Positions 7,485 to 12,397 of a DNA stretch of 12,397 bases are shown here, piece by piece. Location: positions 1 to 12,397 of the forward strand of contig CAZYZD010000064.1 in NCBI GenBank assembly GCA_964651755.1, in the 5' to 3' direction. The DNA is from QNZT01 sp964651755 (GTDB taxonomy: Bacteria > Campylobacterota > Campylobacteria > Campylobacterales > QNZT01). The first letter of the stretch is position 1. Each line of letters starts with the position of its first letter. Below the pieces are notes generated by a model. The model was not told the origin of the DNA. It searched no databases and was given only the letters and a program-made list of their open reading frames with translations. The position numbers were made by a program, and so were the translations under genes.

Positions 7485-8044
7485 TAGTGTTCTCCACCCT
7501 TATGTAAGAAATATAGTCCTATAGACAGTGCCAAAATCGATCCGGCAAAGTAAAGCATCTCTATCGCCCCTTCATAAGGTGTATGCAGAACACGCTTAAA
7601 GAAACTGACCACAAGAACCATAACGATAACTTTAGCCAATTTATCTTTAAGTTGATCCAATGAATGAATCTCGAGGATTTTTGAAGCACCACCTTTGGCA
7701 ACATCGATCTCAGATATAAACAATTCATACAGACCAAATCCAAAGATAAACATTACTATTGCCATCAGGTAGAGATCCACTGCCCCTATCAATCCACTGA
7801 CAATATTTTCATGAAAGTGCTCCGGATGCATATGGTTGATATAGGTATTAAAAACCATCACCACTACTTCCCAGATATCCACACTGGCAACTACAAACAA
7901 AGCAATTCCACCCAGCATACTGAAAATCACTGCCAGCAAAACAACAAATCTTGTCTGCCACAAAGCACCTTCAAATGTACGTTCTAAAAGAGACTGATCT
8001 TTTGGCTCTTTTATAACAACTTCCTCTTTCTCTTCATGAGACAT
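7484..8044 (-). CDS. UPF0114/YqhA-family membrane protein
   Basis: This integral membrane protein of 186 residues has four predicted transmembrane segments, about 32-54, 83-109, 136-154 and 162-181. The N-terminal 20 residues are charged and cytoplasmic. The family hallmark is the end of the second helix, LYELFISEIDVA (105-116), matching the 'YE.F.S..D' motif of UPF0114 (PF03350, E. coli YqhA). The family's function is unknown. The loop between helices one and two is His-rich (HMHPEHFH, 71-78), which could bind a metal but may simply be a loop. The ATG directly abuts the asd stop codon (TAAATG), with GGAGG just upstream inside asd, and the gene overlaps hemE by 1 nt at its other end. Such packing shows a single transcript but does not by itself show a shared pathway. 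Confidence 0.85.
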   Translation of the reverse strand: MSHEEKEEVVIKEPKDQSLLERTFEGALWQTRFVVLLAVIFSMLGGIALFVVASVDIWEVVVMVFNTYINHMHPEHFHENIVSGLIGAVDLYLMAIVMFIFGFGLYELFISEIDVAKGGASKILEIHSLDQLKDKLAKVIVMVLVVSFFKRVLHTPYEGAIEMLYFAGSILALSIGLYFLHKGGEH

Positions 8045-9076
8045 TTAATCCTCCAGTTCAATCCACTTTTGCGCTATTCGCAGTGAATTTGTCGCAGCAC
8101 CCACACGTACCTGGTCTGCTACGTTCCAAAAATGAAGCATATTATCTCTAAAAATATCTTTTCTTATCCTTCCAACATAGGTAAAATCCGTATCTGTTGC
8201 AGTCACAGGCATAGGATATACACCGTTTGGCAAATCATCCTGAACTACAAGATTTTCAAAGTTTTCAAAAGCATTACGTACTTCATCCAGATTTACCACA
8301 ACATTTTCACCAAAAGTCACAGTCACCGATTCACTGTGAGAACGAAGTACCGGCACACGTACACAAGTCGCCGCTACTTCGATATCTTTATGCAGGATTT
8401 TTCTGGTTTCATTGACCATTTTCATCTCTTCTTTGGTAAAACCATTCTCCATAGGCACATCTACCTGAGGAATAACATTAAGCGCTATCTGATGCAAAAA
8501 TGCTTCATGAGGACTCTCATCAAGTTTAAAAGCGAAGAAATCCTGCATCTGCTTGACAAGCTCTTCCATACCTGCTTTACCCGCACCACTCGTTGCCTGA
8601 TAAGTACTCACATCTACCCGTTGAATACCATACAAATCATCTACAGCTTTAAGTGCCTGTACCATCTGAATTGTCGAACAGTTTGGATTGGCGATAATAC
8701 CTTTGTTTTTCCACAAGGCAATATCATCAGGGTTTACTTCCGGTACCACAAGCGGAATATCCGGATCCATACGAAAGTGACTGGTGTTGTCTATCACAAC
8801 GGCACCTGCTTCTACCGCAGATGCTGCAAATTCTGCAGATATACTTCCCCCGGCGGAGAAAAAAGCGATATCTATCTCTTCCTTCTCAAAAATATCGTGT
8901 GTCAGTTCCTGCACTTTGATCGCTCTGCCCGCATACTCAACCTCTTTTCCCACACTTCTGGCACTCGCCAGAGGAACCAGTTTTGCAATAGGAAAATTAT
9001 GCTCTTCAAAAAGTCTGTAAAACTCTTCACCAACTGCGCCGGTAGCACCTACAACTGCAACATTGAATTTTCTCAT
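8045..9076 (-). CDS. asd: Aspartate-semialdehyde dehydrogenase
   Basis: Asd reduces aspartyl phosphate to aspartate semialdehyde with NADPH, the branch point to lysine, diaminopimelate, threonine and methionine. The 343-residue length fits the family. The dinucleotide-binding loop GATGAVG is at 10-16. Arg 102 in SHFRMD contacts the phosphate group. The nucleophile Cys 133 lies in NPNCST, with Gln 160 in STYQATSGAG, and the general base His 247 is in RVPVLRSHSES. The ATG at 9074-9076 has AGAGG about 11 nt upstream, rather far, but the N-terminus matches the family exactly. It heads a tight three-gene operon with the UPF0114 gene and hemE. A TATAGT box in the 50-nt gap behind the response regulator could drive it separately. 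Confidence 0.97.
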   Translation of the reverse strand: MRKFNVAVVGATGAVGEEFYRLFEEHNFPIAKLVPLASARSVGKEVEYAGRAIKVQELTHDIFEKEEIDIAFFSAGGSISAEFAASAVEAGAVVIDNTSHFRMDPDIPLVVPEVNPDDIALWKNKGIIANPNCSTIQMVQALKAVDDLYGIQRVDVSTYQATSGAGKAGMEELVKQMQDFFAFKLDESPHEAFLHQIALNVIPQVDVPMENGFTKEEMKMVNETRKILHKDIEVAATCVRVPVLRSHSESVTVTFGENVVVNLDEVRNAFENFENLVVQDDLPNGVYPMPVTATDTDFTYVGRIRKDIFRDNMLHFWNVADQVRVGAATNSLRIAQKWIELED

Positions 9077-9109
9077 CTATTTTATTACCTCTCGATTTTT
9101 CTTTTTATT

Positions 9110-9115
9110 ACTATA
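9110..9115 (-). promoter_or_regulatory. Possible -10 box of the asd operon
   Basis: Minus-strand TATAGT (one mismatch from TATAAT) lies 33 nt upstream of the asd ATG, in the 50-nt gap after the response regulator. No -35 box is evident. Read-through from the regulator gene is equally possible, since I see no terminator between them. Confidence 0.3.
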
Positions 9116-9126
9116 ACGATAATAAT

Positions 9127-10350
9127 TTACATTGCACCGAGACGGATATCGAGACCAAGATCATCCGGTAAAATCTCATCCCCATCACTTAAAATAACGG
9201 CACGCTCTACAACAGAACGCAATTCTCTGACATTACCCGGCCAATCATATTCCAGCAGAAGCTTTTTTGCCTCTTCACTCAAATGTTTATAAGGTAAATC
9301 ATACTGTCTGCATGTTCGATACAGATACTCCGTAGCAATATCGATTACCTCTTCCTTCCGTTCTCTCAGCGGCGCTATTTTAACAGGAATTGTATTTAAT
9401 CTATAATATAAATCCTCGCGAAACTCTTTATTTTTGATTTTTTCCAAAATATTTGCATTTGTCGCCGACACAATCCGCACATCGATCTTGGTTGGTTTGG
9501 TACCACCTACACGTACAATCTCACGTTCCTGAATCACACGCAACAGTTTTGCCTGCAATGCCATAGGCATCTCTCCTATCTCATCTAAAAAAAGAGTCCC
9601 CTTGTTTGCTGTTTCAAAGTGCCCTTTTTTCATAGCCGTTGCATCAGTAAACGCCCCTTTTTCATAACCAAAGAGTTCACTTTCCAAAAGATTTTCAGGA
9701 ATTGCAGCCATATTGATTGCAATAAATGGACCCGCATATCTTGGAGACTCTTCATGAATATATCTTGCAAACAACTCTTTACCCACACCACTCTCACCCA
9801 AAAGCATAATAGAAGCATCGGTTTTGGCTGCTTTTTGCAAAGTATTTTTTATTTTCTCCAGTTTTTCACTACTACCATAAAACTTTTTGCGTCTGTCACT
9901 CCCCTGTTTACGCCGTTCTATTTTTATCTTTCGGGTATCCGGCATTCCCACACGGCGATCTTTGGTGATGTAACGCTTCTCATACGCCTCTTTTTTCGCT
10001 TTCACTTTTTCAACCCGTTTAAGTACGCCAATTAAATCTTCCACATCAAAAGGCTTTGTCAGAAAATCTTTGACATTCTCATATCGGATTGCCTCAATTG
10101 CTGTATTTAAAGTAGCATTACCCGTCATAATAATAATACTGCAAGGGAAATGTATCTCCTTGATAAATTCCAGTCCATTCATACGAGGCATTGTAATATC
10201 AGTGATAATCACTTCATAGGTAGAATCTATCTTTTTTAGAGCATCAATAGCATTCTTAAAAGTTGTAACTTCATACTCTTCATACTCTTTTAACGCCATT
10301 TCCAGCGATTTACGCATATTAATATCATCTTCAACAATCGCTATTTTCAT
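9127..10350 (-). CDS. flgR: Sigma-54-dependent response regulator without DNA-binding domain, FlgR-like
   Basis: This NtrC-family activator remodels sigma-54 RNA polymerase by ATP hydrolysis. The receiver domain (1-120) has acidic Asp 8 and 9, phospho-acceptor Asp 51, Thr 76 and Lys 99. The linker (125-158) is very basic, with DRR, ERRKQGSDRRKK and other Arg/Lys clusters. The AAA+ domain (about 160-395) shows Walker A GESGVGKE (185-192), the sigma-contacting loop GAFTDA (232-237, a variant of GAFTGA), Walker B GTLFLDEIGE (251-260), ATN sensor I (296-298), REDLYYRLN with the arginine fingers, and WPGNVREL sensor II (370-377). The protein ends at residue 407, just after the AAA+ domain, with no Fis-type helix-turn-helix. 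H. pylori FlgR, the flagellar master regulator, is built the same way and works without enhancer binding. The receiver start MKIAIVEDDINMRKSLE also resembles FlgR from memory. A hydrogenase regulator is the alternative, given the divergent neighbour. The ATG has AGGGAAG upstream. Confidence 0.75.
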   Translation of the reverse strand: MKIAIVEDDINMRKSLEMALKEYEEYEVTTFKNAIDALKKIDSTYEVIITDITMPRMNGLEFIKEIHFPCSIIIMTGNATLNTAIEAIRYENVKDFLTKPFDVEDLIGVLKRVEKVKAKKEAYEKRYITKDRRVGMPDTRKIKIERRKQGSDRRKKFYGSSEKLEKIKNTLQKAAKTDASIMLLGESGVGKELFARYIHEESPRYAGPFIAINMAAIPENLLESELFGYEKGAFTDATAMKKGHFETANKGTLFLDEIGEMPMALQAKLLRVIQEREIVRVGGTKPTKIDVRIVSATNANILEKIKNKEFREDLYYRLNTIPVKIAPLRERKEEVIDIATEYLYRTCRQYDLPYKHLSEEAKKLLLEYDWPGNVRELRSVVERAVILSDGDEILPDDLGLDIRLGAM

Positions 10351-10385
10351 ATACTTCCCTGATTTATTTAAATTACTGCAAAAGT

Positions 10386-10411
10386 TTTAATATATCATAA
10401 TATATATTAAA
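10386..10411. promoter_or_regulatory. 26-bp A/T palindrome in the divergent promoter region
   Basis: TTTAATATAT (10386-10395) and ATATATTAAA (10402-10411) form a perfect 10-bp inverted repeat around a 6-bp spacer, 36 bp upstream of the regulator start in the 155-bp divergent region. It could be an operator for a symmetric dimer. The region is nearly all A/T, where such palindromes also occur by chance. Confidence 0.25.
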
Positions 10412-10465
10412 TACATAATTTTATATTTATATAATATTCTTCCTCTTTTTTAAGTCAAATTGATT

Positions 10466-10471
10466 TATACT
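10466..10471 (+). promoter_or_regulatory. Possible -10 box of the hydrogenase protease gene
   Basis: TATACT lies 35 nt before the TTG start and follows a T-run at 10446-10452. One mismatch from TATAAT. No sigma-54 type -24/-12 element with correct GG-N10-GC spacing was found in this region. Confidence 0.3.
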
Positions 10472-10505
10472 CCAAATGAAAAAAATCAAATAAAATGGAA
10501 CAAAA

Positions 10506-11048
10506 TTGAAAGAAAAGAAGCAGCTTGCCCTCTTGGGAATAGGCAATGTTTTACAAAAAGATGACGGTATAGGCGTATATGCTGCGGAGTACCTGCTACA
10601 TAACTACACATTTTCACCAAAAATAGAAATTATCAACGGTGGCGTTGAAGGAATCAACCTTTTAGATATATTTATAGAGCATCATGAAGTAGTTATCCTT
10701 GATACAATTGCTCTTGATGATGAACCCGGTTCAATATACAATATCCCGGCAAAAGAACTTGGAGGATATGGGCTCAATAGTGGAAGCGCACATGAAATAG
10801 GCGTTTTGCAATGTCTGGATATGCTTGATCTGCAAGGCAGACCAAGACCAAAATCCAACATCATCGCCATCATTCCGCAAGAGATTACTTTCGCTTTTGA
10901 TTTAACTCCTCTGCTGAGAGAAAAGTTTGATGACTATATCCGCATTATTTTAAAAGATCTTCAGCGAAAAGGAATCCATACCCAAAAAAAAGATGAAATC
11001 TCACTCAATAAAATAATCACCAAATTCAAAAACCCCTCAAGCTTCTAA
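10506..11048 (+). CDS. [NiFe] hydrogenase maturation endopeptidase (HyaD/HupD/HycI type, M52)
   Basis: This protease removes the C-terminal peptide of the hydrogenase large subunit after nickel insertion, which triggers folding and assembly with the small subunit. The family start LALLGIGNVLQKDDGIGV (7-24) is clear. By comparison with E. coli HybD, the nickel-sensing residues are Asp 20 (Glu in HybD), Asp 66 in VVILDTIAL and His 96 in GSAHEIG. The core ends near 155; a Lys-rich tail of about 25 residues follows. The start codon is TTG (10506-10508): no in-frame ATG exists upstream, and the nearby ATG at 10495 runs into a stop after four codons. The ribosome binding site is weak (GGAA). No hydrogenase structural gene lies in the window, but hypA is about 1 kb away. 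Its 3' end overlaps the convergent DUF695 gene by 4 nt. Which hydrogenase it serves cannot be told. Confidence 0.9.
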   Translation: MKEKKQLALLGIGNVLQKDDGIGVYAAEYLLHNYTFSPKIEIINGGVEGINLLDIFIEHHEVVILDTIALDDEPGSIYNIPAKELGGYGLNSGSAHEIGVLQCLDMLDLQGRPRPKSNIIAIIPQEITFAFDLTPLLREKFDDYIRIILKDLQRKGIHTQKKDEISLNKIITKFKNPSSF

Positions 11049-11055
11049 AGCTTGA
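11037..11055. terminator. Hairpin over the overlapping convergent stop codons
   Basis: TCAAGCTT and AAGCTTGA (11037-11044 and 11048-11055) form a perfect 8-bp stem with a 3-nt loop. The stem and loop contain both stop codons of the convergent genes, which overlap by 4 nt. On the minus strand the stem is followed by GGGG and then five Ts, which resembles an intrinsic terminator for the DUF695 gene. On the plus strand no T-run follows. Confidence 0.5.
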
Positions 11056-11794
11056 CCAAACTCGTCTCCCAGCCGTCATACTGTGCACCATACTTTCCTG
11101 CCGTATTGATCAGGTAGAGTGTCACTTCATCGATATCATAATAGAAAGGTTTGTCCTGACGATAAATCTTTACCCCGTCAAATCCCTCTTCATGTTGAAC
11201 ATCTTCCATATATTTAAAGCCCTCTTTTGATACTTCTTCCAAAAAAGTATCTTTGAGATCAATATCCGTAAAAAAAATCCGATGCTCGATTGCCCTTTTT
11301 TGATGCAGCGCATCTCCATTGGCTTTGAGTGAATCGCATACTTTGTGATTTTGAATAATCTGCCACTCTGTAGCTGTCGGGAAGAGGAGATTCTGGTAAT
11401 AGTTCCACTCACTGTCCTCACTAAAACCATTCTCTATTTCATACCCCTCAAATTCATCAAGTGCATACTCCAGAAAATCCTGCCAGTTATAGGTAAATTG
11501 CAGATAGAAGATAAATGTTACACTCCCCTGTGTAATCACCCGCCCGACATATTTACCGATACGAAACTTCAGCATCGCGGCTTCCAGTTTATCTTCAATA
11601 TATAAAATCTCCGGTTCCTCCGATTCACTCAAAAGCCCCTTTTCACTCGGTTCTTTGAGCATAACCTTCACAAATGCCACAGTCGGATAGATGTACTTAT
11701 TTTGCTCCAAATCCATCGAAATCCCGGCATTAAACTGGATGGAAGCAGGATGCCCCTCCAGATTTTTCATGTAAATTTCCCAATACTCTTGCAT
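11045..11794 (-). CDS. DUF695 / RraB-like domain protein
   Basis: This soluble protein of 249 residues appears to have two domains. The first half (about 1-135, starting MQEYWEIYMKNLEGHPASI) resembles DUF695. The second half, from about 145, resembles RraB, the RNase E inhibitor fold: it has LKANGDALHQKRAIEHRIFF (156-175) and a later GFKYM. The W-x-Y-x(n)-LFPT-x-EWQ segment (130-144) joins them. Proteins with this pair are known as hypothetical, and no activity is proven; an effect on RNA turnover would be inference from the RraB likeness. I choose the ATG at 11792-11794 because AGGTGG lies 6 nt before it; a TTG one codon upstream would be only 3 nt from that site. The gene lies downstream of hypA on the same strand, separated by a large palindrome, and converges on the hydrogenase protease gene with a 4-nt overlap. 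Confidence 0.7.
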   Translation of the reverse strand: MQEYWEIYMKNLEGHPASIQFNAGISMDLEQNKYIYPTVAFVKVMLKEPSEKGLLSESEEPEILYIEDKLEAAMLKFRIGKYVGRVITQGSVTFIFYLQFTYNWQDFLEYALDEFEGYEIENGFSEDSEWNYYQNLLFPTATEWQIIQNHKVCDSLKANGDALHQKRAIEHRIFFTDIDLKDTFLEEVSKEGFKYMEDVQHEEGFDGVKIYRQDKPFYYDIDEVTLYLINTAGKYGAQYDGWETSLVKL

Positions 11795-11812
11795 CAACTT
11801 CCACCTTTTATA

Positions 11813-11893
11813 ATGAGTTTTTATAAACTATTTTGCAGAGGCTCAGACCAAAGAGAGGATTTGCCCTCGAAAAAATAGTTTATAAAAACTCAT
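11813..11893. repeat. 81-bp palindromic element with perfect 22-bp arms
   Basis: The arms at 11813-11834 and 11872-11893 are exact reverse complements over 22 bp and contain only 3 G/C pairs each. They flank a 37-nt, more GC-rich centre, in which GAGG (11838-11841) can pair with CCTC (11865-11868) to continue the hairpin. The right arm ends on the first base of the hypA stop codon (TGA read on the minus strand). The left arm begins about 6 nt beyond the ribosome binding region of the DUF695 gene. It fills most of the gap between those two genes. It could be a dispersed palindromic repeat, an mRNA hairpin that ends or stabilises the hypA transcript, or a miniature mobile element. No target-site duplication is visible. 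Confidence 0.7.
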
Positions 11894-12234
11894 CACTCCA
11901 TCTCCAAACTCATCAGATACATATCCTCACCATCGATCACTTTCACATCCAAACTCTCGCACTCTTTACACTGATAGCGATGCTCATCGATCTCAAACTC
12001 CGCCCCGCAGTCGTTGCAGTGGAGTTTGAGCTTCTGAACATTCATGACAAACTCCGCCCCGTCGCACATCGTTCCCTCTTTGAAAGTATCGAACGCAATC
12101 TGCAAAAGATGCGTCTCCACACCGCTCATCACTCCAATTTTTGTGATCACTTTAGTGATTTTAGAAGCGTCATTTTCTTTTGCGATATCTTCGCATTGAT
12201 TTAAAAGTGCCTGGACAATACTATACTCATGCAT
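11893..12234 (-). CDS. hypA: Hydrogenase nickel incorporation protein HypA
   Basis: HypA delivers nickel, together with HypB, to the active site of [NiFe] hydrogenase; in Helicobacter it also serves urease. The 113-residue length is typical. The N-terminal MHEYS holds the nickel-binding His 2. The zinc site is formed by Cys 73 and 76 (CNDC) and Cys 89 and 92 (CKEC), in the normal CxxC-x12-CxxC spacing. The ATG (12232-12234) places His at position 2 as nickel binding requires. A perfect TATAAT box lies 29 nt upstream, just past the stop of the preceding gene, so hypA probably has its own promoter. No hypB, C, D, E or F is visible nearby, so hypA is separated from them or they lie outside the window. 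Two stop codons stand in tandem (TGATGA), the second inside the palindrome. Confidence 0.95.
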   Translation of the reverse strand: MHEYSIVQALLNQCEDIAKENDASKITKVITKIGVMSGVETHLLQIAFDTFKEGTMCDGAEFVMNVQKLKLHCNDCGAEFEIDEHRYQCKECESLDVKVIDGEDMYLMSLEME

Positions 12235-12262
12235 GGTGAATACCTGTTCATTTTTTAGAGAG

Positions 12263-12268
12263 ATTATA
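12263..12268 (-). promoter_or_regulatory. Putative -10 box of hypA
   Basis: Perfect TATAAT on the minus strand, immediately after the TAG stop of the preceding gene and 29 nt before the hypA ATG. The 34-nt gap has no terminator, so read-through from the upstream gene is also possible. Confidence 0.45.
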
Positions 12269-12397
12269 CTATGATTTGCTTTGTATGTGGTGTAAAATGT
12301 GATAGATATGCAGCATCAAAGGAAGATAACCGCCTATGCGTATAAAGATCTCCTCCGCGACACTCTCATGATAGGTATGTGTAGTGAGATTTCGATC
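12269..12397 (-). CDS. HEPN-type nucleotidyltransferase-substrate-binding protein (HI0074-like), C-terminal part
   Basis: Only the last 42 residues are in the window; the gene continues past the right edge. They begin DRNLTTHTYHESVAEEIFIR. The R-N-x-T-[ST]-H-T-Y motif followed by E-x-x-A-E-E-I is the hallmark of the HI0074 family of HEPN proteins. This family is encoded next to a small MNT-domain nucleotidyltransferase, as the partner of a two-gene module often considered a toxin-antitoxin pair. The end, GGYLPLMLHIYHILHHI, fits the final helix that usually closes the protein. The stop TAG (12269-12271) precedes hypA by 34 nt on the same strand. The partner gene, if present, must lie to the right. 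Assignment rests on a short fragment; the motif is distinctive, so I am fairly sure of the family but not of the role. Confidence 0.72.
   Translation of the reverse strand, partial: DRNLTTHTYHESVAEEIFIRIGGYLPLMLHIYHILHHIQSKS

Noticed and set aside
8132..9292. 386-codon open frame on the plus strand
   Set aside because: It lies antisense to asd, which has all its catalytic motifs. The translation is rich in His, Ile, Phe, Tyr and Cys, typical of a shadow frame.
9640..9657. GAFTDA in place of GAFTGA as a sign of an inactive activator
   Set aside because: GAFTDA is a known variant in working NtrC-family proteins, and Walker A, Walker B and arginine fingers are intact.
10495..10510. Apparent sigma-54 promoter TGGAACAAAATTGAA before the hydrogenase protease gene
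   Set aside because: GG and GC positions do not fit the -24/-12 spacing and it overlaps the start codon.
11813..11878. Short 21-codon plus-strand frame starting at the left arm of the palindrome (and a similar minus-strand one from the right arm)
   Set aside because: Both follow from the arms starting with ATGAG. Neither has a convincing ribosome binding site nor resembles a known peptide.
11833..12204. 123-codon plus-strand frame over the palindrome and hypA
   Set aside because: It is antisense to hypA, whose nickel and zinc motifs are intact, and its beginning lies in the palindrome centre.
12308..12397. Plus-strand frame starting MQHQRKITAYAYKD and open to the edge
   Set aside because: The minus strand over the same bases encodes the recognisable HEPN-family RNLTTHTY end, so this is a shadow.

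Overview
The window looks like chromosome from a member of the Campylobacterota, probably a chemolithotroph of the Sulfurimonas/Sulfurovum type. The base composition is low in GC. Several genes begin with TTG. Promoter -10 boxes sit behind T-tracts without a clear -35. The regulator opens with a receiver domain that, from memory, closely resembles FlgR of Helicobacter and Campylobacter. [NiFe]-hydrogenase maturation genes are also present. The exact genus cannot be fixed from this sequence. No rRNA, tRNA, CRISPR array, transposase or phage gene was seen.

Layout from left to right. Positions 1-131 are non-coding and AT-rich. A TTG-started SGNH/GDSL-type lipoprotein with a very large insertion in its catalytic domain occupies 132-1919 (minus). 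A compact minus-strand operon runs from 3628 down to 2019: a radical SAM protein (COG0731-like), a HemJ-type protoporphyrinogen oxidase and a 76-residue winged-helix-like protein. Divergent from it, on the plus strand, lies a large secreted beta-propeller protein (3740-6295), followed 3 nt later by a 46-residue lipoprotein (6299-6439).

A second minus-strand operon is tightly packed as asd, a UPF0114/YqhA-like membrane protein and hemE, with 0 nt and -1 nt junctions. It lies 50 nt downstream of a sigma-54-dependent response regulator (9127-10350) that ends after its AAA+ domain and has no DNA-binding domain, as in H. pylori FlgR. Divergent from the regulator is a hydrogenase maturation endopeptidase (10506-11048). 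It converges on a DUF695/RraB-like protein (11045-11794). Upstream of that gene are hypA (11893-12234) and, at the right edge, the C-terminus of a HEPN-type nucleotidyltransferase-substrate-binding protein (12269-12397, incomplete).

Functional themes are heme biosynthesis (hemE and hemJ in separate operons), aspartate-family amino acid biosynthesis (asd), nickel-hydrogenase maturation (protease and HypA) and two envelope or secreted protein loci. The most unusual non-coding structure is a perfect 22-bp inverted repeat around a 37-nt centre (11813-11893), filling most of the gap between hypA and the DUF695 gene. Both convergent gene junctions carry a short hairpin that contains both stop codons.
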